Source: Curtobacterium sp. MCLR17_007 (lineage in GTDB: Bacteria > Actinomycetota > Actinomycetes > Actinomycetales > Microbacteriaceae). Taken from it: a stretch of DNA of 64,000 nt. Each line of letters opens with the position of its first letter. Position 1 is the stretch's first letter. Both the position numbers and the translations under genes were made by a program. Below the pieces are notes generated by a model, which worked only from the letters and a program-made list of their open reading frames with translations, made no database searches and was not told the DNA's origin. Of the stretch, positions 19,110-26,389 are shown piece after piece. The DNA is taken from NCBI RefSeq assembly GCF_003234655.2, contig NZ_CP126271.1, positions 3,038,001-3,102,000 of the forward strand, written 5' to 3'.

Positions 19110-19996
19110 GCACGCTGACGGTCGTCCACGTGGGCTACGGCGTCACCACCCAGGACGGAGGCCGCCCCGGTTTCAGCGACATGGGCCTCGGTGCGGCCGG
19201 CGCCGCCGACCGCGGTGCGGCGGCGCTGGCCAACCGGATGGTCGGCAACCGTCCCGACGCCGCCGTCCTGGAGGCCCTGCTCGGCTCCGTCGCACTGCGG
19301 TCCGATGCGCACGTGGTCGCCGCGGTGACCGGCGCACCGTGCCCGGTCGAGGTCGAGCACGCGGACGGCCGGGTCCGCGGCGCAGCCTCGCACGAGGTCG
19401 TGCTGCTCGCCCCCGGGGACACCCTGCGCATCGGGATGCCACCGAGCGGGCTGCGCGCCATGGTCGCCGTCCGGGGTGGGATCGCCGTCGAACCGGTCCT
19501 GGGCAGCCGCTCGTGGGACTCGCTCGCACGGCTCGGCCCGGCACCCCTTGCCGCCGGTGACGTCCTGCCGATCGGGGCGGATGCCGACGCATGGTCCTGG
19601 CCGGTCGTCGACGCCGTCGCACCGCCCCTCGGGCCGACCCCGGGCGAACCGGTCGTGCTCGACGTCACCGCCGGCCCGCGCGACGACTGGTTCACCCCGT
19701 CGTGGCGGTCCGTCCTGACCGAGCAGGACCACCACGTCAGCGCCGACAGCGACCGGGTCGGCGTCCGGACCACGGCCGAGACCGCGCTCGTCCGGGCCGT
19801 CACGCATGAACTCCCGAGCGAGGGGGTCGAGCTGGGCTCGCTGCAGGTCCCGCCCGACGGCCACCCGGTGCTCTTCCTCGCCGACCACCCGGTCACCGGC
19901 GGCTACCCCGTCGTCGCGGTCATGACGCCGGCGTCCGTCGACCGGGCAGCGCAGCTCCGCCCGGGAGACCGCGTCCGCTTCCGGCTGCTCCAGTGA
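19106..19996 (+). CDS. pxpC: 5-oxoprolinase subunit C (KipA, biotin-dependent carboxyltransferase-like)
   Basis: A 296-residue protein; the ATG overlaps the pxpB stop. Family features are TTQDGGRPGFSDMGLGAAGA near residues 12-31, RGAAALANRMVGN, MPPSGLRAMVAVRGG near 112-126, and SEGVELGSLQVPPDGHPV near 235-252. The same fold occurs in the central part of the carboxylase encoded at 6708, but here it is a stand-alone subunit. With PxpA and PxpB it completes the 5-oxoprolinase and closes the plus-strand operon. The next gene is preceded by an 80-base spacer. Confidence 0.88.
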   Translation: MSTLTVVHVGYGVTTQDGGRPGFSDMGLGAAGAADRGAAALANRMVGNRPDAAVLEALLGSVALRSDAHVVAAVTGAPCPVEVEHADGRVRGAASHEVVLLAPGDTLRIGMPPSGLRAMVAVRGGIAVEPVLGSRSWDSLARLGPAPLAAGDVLPIGADADAWSWPVVDAVAPPLGPTPGEPVVLDVTAGPRDDWFTPSWRSVLTEQDHHVSADSDRVGVRTTAETALVRAVTHELPSEGVELGSLQVPPDGHPVLFLADHPVTGGYPVVAVMTPASVDRAAQLRPGDRVRFRLLQ

Positions 19997-20076
19997 GGAA
20001 CAAGCGCGGGTCTCCCCGAGTTGGCTCGCAGTGCGGGGCCTGATCGGGTCACGCACCACGACCGGAAGGTGTCCCC

Positions 20077-20382
20077 ATGTCGATGACAGTGTTCCTCGAG
20101 GTCCGCTTGCGCGACGACCTGTCGACCGAGACGATCGAGTCCGCGATCCGCGAGACCCTCGCGCAGACGGCGGAGTTCCCCGGCAACGAGTCACTCGAGG
20201 TCCTGGTCGACGACGCCGACGCATCCCGCCTCGTGGTACTCGAACGGTGGGCGAGCACCGCTGACCACGACGCATACGTCGCCTGGCGCGCCACCTCGGA
20301 GGGCCGGGCCGAGGCACTCGCAGCAGTGCTGGCCGAGCCGCCCGTCACGCGGACCTTCGACCGGAGCATCACGCTGGCGTAG
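20077..20382 (+). CDS. Antibiotic biosynthesis monooxygenase (ABM)-type small protein
   Basis: A 101-residue protein with GGAAGG 8 bases before the ATG. The ferredoxin-like ABM pattern is visible: strand TVFLEVRLR, helix TIESAIRETLAQ, strand SLEVLVDD, then LVVLERWASTADHDAYVAWRATSEG, the ERW-x-x-x-x-x-x-x-H segment typical of ABM/YgiN quinol monooxygenases. The real reaction of most members is unknown. It follows pxpC but with its own ribosome binding site, and a small palindromic element and a minisatellite lie downstream, so a separate transcript is likely. Confidence 0.75.
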   Translation: MSMTVFLEVRLRDDLSTETIESAIRETLAQTAEFPGNESLEVLVDDADASRLVVLERWASTADHDAYVAWRATSEGRAEALAAVLAEPPVTRTFDRSITLA

Positions 20383-20412
20383 CGGACCCGCAGGCATCTC
20401 CGTCCGCGTGGT

Positions 20413-20460
20413 TGACGAATCTGGTCGACGGGATCCGGGTCGACACCACCGGATTCGTCA
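20413..20460. repeat. 48-bp element with TGACGAATC/GATTCGTCA ends (copy 1)
   Basis: Bounded by perfect 9-base inverted ends and preceded by GGT/followed by ACC, which extend the pairing. A second element of exactly the same length and ends lies at 46754-46801. Located between convergent genes, it could act as a bidirectional terminator. Confidence 0.75.
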
Positions 20461-20470
20461 ACCAGCGCAG

Positions 20471-20584
20471 CGGACGCGACCGTCCGCGTCGGACGCGACC
20501 GTCCGCGTCGGACCCGAACGTCAGCGTCGGACCCGACCATCCGCGTCGGACCCGACCGTCAGCGTCGGACGCGACCGTCAGCGG
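20471..20584. repeat. 19-bp minisatellite, six units, ending inside the DUF2891 gene
   Basis: Six contiguous units of the form CGGACGCGACCGTCCGCGT; units vary at about five positions (C or G at base 6, and A for C, G or C further on). The last unit contains the minus-strand stop codon (TCA at 20578-20580) of the DUF2891 gene. Confidence 0.9.
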
Positions 20585-21618
20585 GCGTCGTGTTCCCGGG
20601 CCTCCATCGCGTCCCAGGCGAAACTCGCCAGCCAGTGGGTGGAGTAGTACTCCTCGCCCACGCTCGCCTGCAGCCCCGACGCCAGCAGCCGGTCGGCCGC
20701 GCCGCCGAGCAGGTCCGCCAGCGTGACGTCGGCCGGGTCAGCTGACCGCAGCGCGTCCGCGATGCGTCGGGCAGCACCGGCACGCGACAGGTCGAGCCCG
20801 AACAGGTGCACCTGCTGTGGGTCGTTCTCGTCGCGCACCACGGTCGGGGTCAGGACCGCGTCACCGGGACGGACCTCGGCGAAGAACGCGCGGGCCCACG
20901 GTGCGAACTCCGCCACGGGCAGCACCGCCCGCATCAGGTCGGCCTCGGCGAACCCGGCGGACAGGAAGTCGTGCCCGCTGCGCTCCCAGGCGAACGGCCA
21001 GCCGGCGTCGTCGCCGAACCAGTCGCGCGCAGCCTGGGACACCGTCGCCGCGAGCTCGTCACGGCCCAGGGAGCGTGCGGCGTCGAGCACGAGCAGCAGC
21101 CCGAAGGCGGAGTTGCTGTGCACGCCGTGCCGGACGGGGTGCGCGGCGCCGGAGACCCAGCGGGTGACGAGGTCCTCGAGCACGTCGACGACGGGGACGA
21201 ACCCCGGCGCGAGGGCGCGGATCGCCGGCGCTTCGGACCCGGTGGCCTCGGCCGCCAACTTCATCAGCCAGGCCCACCCGTACGGGCGCTCGTAGTGCGG
21301 GGTCTGCCGGAGGTAGGCCGCCTCGGTGGCCAGGTGCTCTGCGCGCAGGTGGGCCTGCAGGACGGGGACGAGCCGTGCCTCCAGGGTGGGTGCCAGCCCG
21401 GACGCGACCAACCGCGCGGCGAGCCAGTGCATGTGGACCGACGAGTGCCAGTCGTACGAGGTGGCGAACGACGGGTGGAGCTCGGCGGGCAGGGCCCGGT
21501 CGTCCGGACTCACCGTCGTGTGCTGCGCCGCGTACGGGTACTCGCGGGTGGTGTTCTCCGCGGCGACCGCGGCGAACCGTTCGGCCCAGACCGCGCGGTC
21601 GAGATCAGAATGCGACAA
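20578..21618 (-). CDS. DUF2891 family protein
   Basis: A 346-residue protein. The start is TTG at 21618, which overlaps the end of the DUF979 gene and follows GGGGGT; there is no ATG until far inside. The family motif SYDWHSSVHMHW is at about residues 53-64, with PYGWAWLMKLA near 110-120 and HGVHSNSAFGLLL near 160-172. DUF2891 proteins have an all-helical toroid-like composition and unknown activity. They often accompany DUF969/DUF979 and 5-oxoprolinase genes, as here, so a role in taking up or processing pyroglutamyl compounds is plausible. The stop codon lies in a minisatellite. Confidence 0.8.
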   Translation of the reverse strand: MSHSDLDRAVWAERFAAVAAENTTREYPYAAQHTTVSPDDRALPAELHPSFATSYDWHSSVHMHWLAARLVASGLAPTLEARLVPVLQAHLRAEHLATEAAYLRQTPHYERPYGWAWLMKLAAEATGSEAPAIRALAPGFVPVVDVLEDLVTRWVSGAAHPVRHGVHSNSAFGLLLVLDAARSLGRDELAATVSQAARDWFGDDAGWPFAWERSGHDFLSAGFAEADLMRAVLPVAEFAPWARAFFAEVRPGDAVLTPTVVRDENDPQQVHLFGLDLSRAGAARRIADALRSADPADVTLADLLGGAADRLLASGLQASVGEEYYSTHWLASFAWDAMEAREHDAR

Positions 21619-22696
21619 GGTACATGACCCCCATGTTGACGACGAGCAGGATGGCGGCCGTCGGGATCTGGGCCTTGATCGGGCCGTACTTGTCCCGCAT
21701 CTCGAGCAGCGCGGCCGGGACGAGGTTGAAGTTCGCTGCCATCGGGGTCACGAGGGTGCCGCAGAAGCCGGCGAGCATGCCGATGGCGAAGATCGCTGCG
21801 GGGTTGCCGTCGAAGCCCTGCACCAGGACCGGCCAGCCGATCGCGGCGGTCATGATCGGGAACGCAGCGAACGCGTTGCCCATGATGACGGTGAACAGCG
21901 CCATGCCGAGGCAGTAGACGACGACCGCGGCGAGCAGCGAACCGCTCGGCAGGATCGTCTTGATGATCGTGCCGACCGCGTCGCCGACCCCCGCCTGGGT
22001 GAACACGATGCCGAGCGTGGAGAGCATCTGCGGGAGCAGCGCTGCCCAGCCGATGGCCTGCAGGAGCCGGCCGCCCTCGCGGATGGGGGTGGCGATCTTG
22101 GGTGGGCGCAGGACGAACACGGCGACGACCACGGCCAGGACCGATCCGATGCCGAGTCCGGTCAGGGTCGCGCTGCCCTCGGCGAGCAACGGCGTGCCAC
22201 CGATCTGGACGAGCGGGCCGAGCGTGGCGACCAGGACGGCGACCACCGGGACCACCAGTGCGGGGATGAAGAGCCGGTTGCCGAAGCGCGTTGCGGAGGC
22301 TGCGCGCTCATCGGGGCTGGTGGTCGCGAGCACGCTCGTGCTGTCGCTCGACTGGCGGGCCATCGCGCCGGTGGGTTCCGCCGGGCCGGTCTCGGCGCCG
22401 ACGCCCGCGCCCGGGATGCTCGCGACGCGGGTGCGGCTCGGCCGGCCACCCCTGGCCGTGGTGCCGGTGAAGCCGAGGCCGGCGAGGGCCACCATCACCA
22501 GGACCGCGATGCCGAGCACCCACGACGGAGCGGTCTTGGCGGCGACGAACGTGCCGTAGAAGAAGGAGACGCCGAGGATGCCCCAGAAGGCCGCGTTGCC
22601 GAGGCGCTTGGCGTGCTCCCGGTCCGTGACGATGAGGACCGCGACGGCGATGAAGAACGCGCCGATGAGCCAGTAGAGCCATTCGCTGGTGATCAC
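21605..22696 (-). CDS. DUF979 membrane protein, probable 5-oxoproline transporter component
   Basis: A 363-residue membrane protein with about nine hydrophobic segments: two near 5-55, one near 60-75, and the rest from about 140 to the end. A hydrophilic loop of ~60 residues (RGGRPSRTRVASIPG to DERAASATRFGN) separates the halves. Conserved-looking segments include GNAFAAFPIMTAAIGWP and AGFCGTLVTPMAANFNLVPAALLEM. DUF969 and DUF979 proteins occur as a pair and are predicted to transport 5-oxoproline or similar small acids; this is from genome context. It overlaps both neighbours (4 bases with DUF969, 14 with DUF2891), so the three are one operon. Confidence 0.8.
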   Translation of the reverse strand: MITSEWLYWLIGAFFIAVAVLIVTDREHAKRLGNAAFWGILGVSFFYGTFVAAKTAPSWVLGIAVLVMVALAGLGFTGTTARGGRPSRTRVASIPGAGVGAETGPAEPTGAMARQSSDSTSVLATTSPDERAASATRFGNRLFIPALVVPVVAVLVATLGPLVQIGGTPLLAEGSATLTGLGIGSVLAVVVAVFVLRPPKIATPIREGGRLLQAIGWAALLPQMLSTLGIVFTQAGVGDAVGTIIKTILPSGSLLAAVVVYCLGMALFTVIMGNAFAAFPIMTAAIGWPVLVQGFDGNPAAIFAIGMLAGFCGTLVTPMAANFNLVPAALLEMRDKYGPIKAQIPTAAILLVVNMGVMYLVAF

Positions 22697-23421
22697 GCTG
22701 CGACCCCCGTGGTGGTCGGGGCGCCGCGCATGTCCGCTGCCATCCGGTCGAGCTTGCGGTCGAACAGCAGCAGCCGTGTGCCGTGGACCAGCAGCGCGAC
22801 GATGCCCGTCGGGATCGCCCAGAGCGCGAGGTCGATCGGCTCGAGCGCCAGGTCGTACGTCGCGTCGACGAAGGTCGTGATGAGCAGGATCGAGCCGACC
22901 GCGACGAAGACGTCCTCACCGAAGAACACGCCGACGGTGTCGGAGGACGCGGAGAAGCCCTTGATCTTCTCGCGCATCGGGTCGTCCACGCGGCCGTACT
23001 TCTTGATGGCGGCGCCCTCGGCCATCGGGTACACCAGCGGGCGCACCGTCTGGGCCGGACCACCGATGCTCGTCAGGCCCACGGCGGCGGTGACCTGCCG
23101 GATCGCGAGGTACCCGGCGAGCAGCCGCCCGGTGGTCAGCTTGTCGAGCTTCGCGATGAGCCGCTTGGCCTGGTCTTGCAGACCGTAGCGCTCGATCAGG
23201 CCGATGACCGGCAGCACGAGCGCGAAGGTCGTGACGCTGCGGCTGGAGGCGAAGCCGTCGCCGAACGCGGTGAGGATGCCGACGGGACCGATCCCGCCGA
23301 TGGCCGCGGTGACGATCCCCGCGACGGTGACGACGAGCAGCGCGTTGACGCGCAGTGCGAAGCCGATGATGACGACGGCGACGCCGATGAGGACGAACAT
23401 GCGGGACAGTCTGGACCGCAT
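22693..23421 (-). CDS. DUF969 membrane protein, probable 5-oxoproline transporter component
   Basis: A protein of 242 residues from ATG at 23421, or 235 from ATG at 23400. The upstream start overlaps the GntR operator and would need a nearly leaderless transcript, so 23400 may be right. About six hydrophobic segments are visible, with FGDGFASSRSVTTFALVLP near 53-71 and SIGGPAQTVRPLVYPMAEGA near 118-137 as conserved-looking stretches. It pairs with DUF979 directly downstream, overlapping by 4 bases. The GntR regulator is divergent from it, a standard arrangement for transporter control. Confidence 0.8.
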   Translation of the reverse strand: MRSRLSRMFVLIGVAVVIIGFALRVNALLVVTVAGIVTAAIGGIGPVGILTAFGDGFASSRSVTTFALVLPVIGLIERYGLQDQAKRLIAKLDKLTTGRLLAGYLAIRQVTAAVGLTSIGGPAQTVRPLVYPMAEGAAIKKYGRVDDPMREKIKGFSASSDTVGVFFGEDVFVAVGSILLITTFVDATYDLALEPIDLALWAIPTGIVALLVHGTRLLLFDRKLDRMAADMRGAPTTTGVAA

Positions 23422-23432
23422 TGTTCAACAAT
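23420..23432. promoter_or_regulatory. GntR operator candidate between DUF969 and gntR genes
   Basis: ATTGTTCAACAAT is a 13-base palindrome about the central C, sharing TTGTT-N-AACAA with the site before pxpA. It lies in the divergent spacer between the GntR regulator and the transporter genes, so it may serve both directions. Confidence 0.65.
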
Positions 23433-23516
23433 CACAAGGTCCGTTCGCGACTTGTAACACGCCGGTCACACGAGCCCCCTGTGGAGGCCCCCCCCCGGCC
23501 ATGTCAGGATCGGGGC

Positions 23517-24158
23517 ATGAGCCGAACCGTCAGCGGCGCCGAGTCCTCCGCGACCCGACTGCGCACGATGATCGCGTCCGGCGACTTCGCGCCGGGGACG
23601 CAGCTGTCCGAGGAGCGCCTGAGCGACCAGCTCGGTGTCTCGCGGAACACGCTGCGCGAGGCCTTCCGCCTGCTCGCACGCGACCGGCTCGTCGAGCACG
23701 TCTTCAACCGCGGCGTCTTCGTCCGACGCCTCTCCGAGGCCGACGTCGCCGACCTCTACGCCGCGCGCCGCGTGCTCGAGGAGGCCGCGATCCGGTCGTC
23801 CACGCCGGACTCCCCCGCCCTCGCGGAGGCCGCCGACGCCGTCCGCGCCGCGCGCACGGCAGCCGCCGACGGCGACTGGCACATGGTCGGGACCGCCGAC
23901 ATCCGGTTCCATGCGGCCCTCGTGCGCGGTGTGCCGAGCGAGCGGATCTGGGGCCTGATGGACGGTCTGCTCGCGGAGATGCGCCTGGCGTTCCTCGAGA
24001 CCGACGACCCCGCCACGTTCCACGCCGGGTTCGTGGACCGCAACGAGGCCATCGTCATCGCACTCCGCACGGGCGACCGGGACGCGGCATCGGCGCTGCT
24101 CGCCGACTACCTCGACGACGCGGAGCAGACGCTGCGCTCGGCCGCCGCCCGGGACTGA
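23517..24158 (+). CDS. GntR-family (FCD) regulator of 5-oxoproline genes
   Basis: A 213-residue protein. The winged helix lies in residues ~10-70 (TRLRTMIASGDFAPGTQLSE, LSDQLGVSRNTLREAFRLLA, HVFNRGVFV). The FCD ligand domain follows: ADLYAARRVLEEAAIR, the metal-binding His in DIRFHAALVRG near 124, and FHAGFVDRNEAIVIAL. It is divergent from the DUF969 gene, with TTGTTCAACAA between; the second copy of that site controls pxpABC. FCD regulators usually bind small organic acids, so 5-oxoproline is a natural candidate effector. A run of nine C lies shortly before the start. Confidence 0.82.
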   Translation: MSRTVSGAESSATRLRTMIASGDFAPGTQLSEERLSDQLGVSRNTLREAFRLLARDRLVEHVFNRGVFVRRLSEADVADLYAARRVLEEAAIRSSTPDSPALAEAADAVRAARTAAADGDWHMVGTADIRFHAALVRGVPSERIWGLMDGLLAEMRLAFLETDDPATFHAGFVDRNEAIVIALRTGDRDAASALLADYLDDAEQTLRSAAARD

Positions 24159-24198
24159 CGGACTGGAGGCCCGGTGCCGGCCCGCCTCGTCCGCTCGC

Positions 24199-24237
24199 TT
24201 GCCGAAGGGCTGCTCCCGGTTTATGGTAACGATACCA
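24199..24237 (+). promoter_or_regulatory. Promoter with LacI operator before the GH76 gene
   Basis: TTGCCG and, 17 bases on, TATGGT form a plausible -35/-10. The operator TGGTAACGATACCA (24224-24237) overlaps the -10 box. It matches the operators at 28177-28190 and 29349-29364, which points to repression by the LacI protein encoded at 28256. Confidence 0.65.
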
Positions 24238-24254
24238 ATCGAAGGAGAGCGACG

Positions 24255-25472
24255 ATGCTCAGCTCGACACCAACGCGCACCGCACGCGGGATGCAGCTCA
24301 CCGCGGCCACGATCGTCCTCGGCGTCGCCGTGGCCGGGGCACCGCAGGCCGCATCGGCCGTGACCACGGCTCCAGACGCCGTCTGGCAGCAGCGTGCGAG
24401 CGCCACGTACGACGCGATGCAGGACTCCCTGTACACCGGCGCCGCCGGCCACAGGCTCTACCGCGAGAACACCGACACCAGCACCGGCAACCCGTACTCG
24501 TTCCTCTGGGAGTACCGCGAGGCGACGCAGGCCGCGCTCGACCTGCAGGGGATCGACGGCGTCGGCCCCGCCTACGCGAACTCCGCGGCCGCACGCGTCG
24601 CCGGGTTCGAGCAGTACCACGCCGTCGCACCGGGCGGACGCGCCGGGTACGAGTCCTCCCTGCCGGCGCCGCTCGGTACCGGTGGCGACGTGTACTACGA
24701 CGACAACGCCGTGGTGGGGCTGTCCTTCGTCAGCCAGTACCAGGCCACGAAGGACCCTGCGGTGCTCGACCACGCCCGCGCCGCGTTCGACGTCGCCGTC
24801 CGGAGCTGGAACACCGACGGATCGCTGACGTGCCCGGGCGGCTCCGACTGGATCGACCGGCCGGACAACACGACGCGGGCGGCGAACGTCACGGGCCTCA
24901 CCGCCCAGCTCGCCGCGCACCTGTACGAGGAGACGAACGACTCGTCCTACCTCCGCTGGAGCACGAAGCTGTACGACTGGAACAACCGGTGCCTGCGCCA
25001 GTCCGCCGGCCTGTACCAGAACAGCCGCGCCGACGACGGTACCGTGGACCCGACGCTCTGGACGTACAACTCCGGCGCGATGATCGGGACGGCCACGATC
25101 CTGTACCGGGCGACGGACGACCCGAAGTACCTGCGGCAGGCGACCGCGGCGGCGCGTGCGTCCCTGAAGTACTGGACGGCGGACGACCGGCTGCAGCAGC
25201 AGCCCGCCGTCTTCAACGCCTTCTACCTCAAGGACCTGCTGCTGCTGGACTCGGTGCAGCACGACCCGTCGTACCGGGCCGCGGCCGAGCAGTGGGCGAC
25301 CGCGACGTGGCGGGACAACCGCGACGCCGCGACCGGCCTGTTCCACTTCCAGCCGAGCGGCGGCGGCGACCCCGACTGGGACCGCCCCGCCGCGACGCTC
25401 GACCAGGCGGCGATGATCCAGGTCTTCGCCGCGCTGGGCTGGTCGTCCGACCGGCTCGGGGACGTCAGTTGA
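24255..25472 (+). CDS. Secreted GH76 alpha-1,6-mannanase
   Basis: A 405-residue protein; ATG follows AAGGAGAGCGACG. Residues 1-36 look like a signal peptide (Arg-containing n-region, LTAATIVLGVAVAGAPQAAS, cleavage near ASA). The (alpha/alpha)6 catalytic domain contains the adjacent acidic pair D149-D150 in DVYYDDNAVVGLS, the GH76 catalytic motif, followed by RAANVTGLTAQLAAHLYEET and LWTYNSGAMIGTA. GH76 enzymes cut the alpha-1,6 backbone of fungal or mycobacterial-type mannan outside the cell. The gene opens the mannan locus, and the LacI operator on its promoter predicts induction by mannosides. Confidence 0.85.
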   Translation: MLSSTPTRTARGMQLTAATIVLGVAVAGAPQAASAVTTAPDAVWQQRASATYDAMQDSLYTGAAGHRLYRENTDTSTGNPYSFLWEYREATQAALDLQGIDGVGPAYANSAAARVAGFEQYHAVAPGGRAGYESSLPAPLGTGGDVYYDDNAVVGLSFVSQYQATKDPAVLDHARAAFDVAVRSWNTDGSLTCPGGSDWIDRPDNTTRAANVTGLTAQLAAHLYEETNDSSYLRWSTKLYDWNNRCLRQSAGLYQNSRADDGTVDPTLWTYNSGAMIGTATILYRATDDPKYLRQATAAARASLKYWTADDRLQQQPAVFNAFYLKDLLLLDSVQHDPSYRAAAEQWATATWRDNRDAATGLFHFQPSGGGDPDWDRPAATLDQAAMIQVFAALGWSSDRLGDVS

Positions 25473-25477
25473 CCTCG

Positions 25478-26389
25478 GTGCCACCGACCGCGGCCCCCGT
25501 CGGCGTCATGGACGTCGGCGGGGGCCACGTCACCGCCGCGGTGATCGACCCGTCGGCGGTCGACCGTGTCCTGGTCGAACGCGACGCACCGGTCGACCCG
25601 CACGCGCACCGCGACGCCCTGCTCGACCAGCTCGCCGGCCCCGGTCGGGCACTCGCGCGGCCAGGGGAACTGCAGGGGTGGTCGATCGCCATGCCCGGAC
25701 CGTTCGACGCCGAGGCCGGCGTCGGCACCTTCGCCGGAGTGGACAAGTTCCAGGCGCTCGCGGGCGTCGACCTGCGCGGCGCCCTCGCGGTCCGGCTCGG
25801 CGTCGTTCCGGGCGCGGTCCGGTTCGTCAACGACGCCGTGGCCTACGGGATCGGCGAGTGGGCGGGTGGTGCCGGGGCGCACGTCGACCGGATGGTCTGC
25901 GTCACGCTCGGCACCGGCGTCGGGTCGTCGTTCCTGCACGCCGGCGTCGCGGTCGACTCCGGTCCGGACCTGCCCGACCACGGCGAGGTGCACCGGCTGA
26001 CGATCGACGGTCGCCCGCTCGAGGAGACGGTCTCGTCCGCGGCGCTGCGCCGCGCCGACCGCGACCAGTCCGGTGTGTCCCGGACGGTCGAACAGCTGTG
26101 CGCGGCGGCCCGGGCCGGCGAGCCCGCCGCCGTCAGCGTGACGGCCGCGGCGATGCACGCACTGGGCGCGGCGCTGCGCCCGTGGGTCGGCCGCTTCGGT
26201 GCGACGCGGGTCGTCGTCGGTGGCTCCATCGCCCGGTCGTGGGACGTCATCGGACCGCCACTCGCCGACTGTCTGCACGACAGTGGCGCCGACAGCACGC
26301 TCGAGGTGCTCCCGGCGACACTCGGGGCACGCGCACCGCTGGTCGGTGCCGCGGTCGCTTGGACGCGCGCGACCGGGCTCAGTCGCTGA
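25478..26389 (+). CDS. ROK-family sugar kinase, probable mannokinase
   Basis: A 303-residue protein; GTG at 25478 is preferred, but TTG at 25469 overlaps the GH76 stop (TTGA) and an ATG at 25508 is also in frame. The ATPase pattern of ROK proteins is present: phosphate-1 MDVGGGHVTAAV, the catalytic-loop region RFVNDAVAYGIGEW near 110-123, and LGTGVGSSFLHAG near 139-151. The usual zinc signature C-x-C-G-x-x-G-C-x-E is absent; the expected place reads DLPDHGEVHRL. Some ROK members lack it. Between a mannanase and a phosphomannose isomerase, phosphorylation of mannose is the likely role. The 3' end overlaps the convergent isomerase gene by 11 bases. Confidence 0.75.
   Translation: MPPTAAPVGVMDVGGGHVTAAVIDPSAVDRVLVERDAPVDPHAHRDALLDQLAGPGRALARPGELQGWSIAMPGPFDAEAGVGTFAGVDKFQALAGVDLRGALAVRLGVVPGAVRFVNDAVAYGIGEWAGGAGAHVDRMVCVTLGTGVGSSFLHAGVAVDSGPDLPDHGEVHRLTIDGRPLEETVSSAALRRADRDQSGVSRTVEQLCAAARAGEPAAVSVTAAAMHALGAALRPWVGRFGATRVVVGGSIARSWDVIGPPLADCLHDSGADSTLEVLPATLGARAPLVGAAVAWTRATGLSR

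Noticed and set aside
20471..20584. CRISPR array, from regular repeats
   Set aside because: The 19-base units are directly contiguous with no spacers, and there are no cas genes.
23491..23499. Run of nine C before the GntR start as a phase-variation tract
   Set aside because: It lies outside the coding sequence and does not clearly sit between -35 and -10 boxes, so no switching mechanism can be argued.
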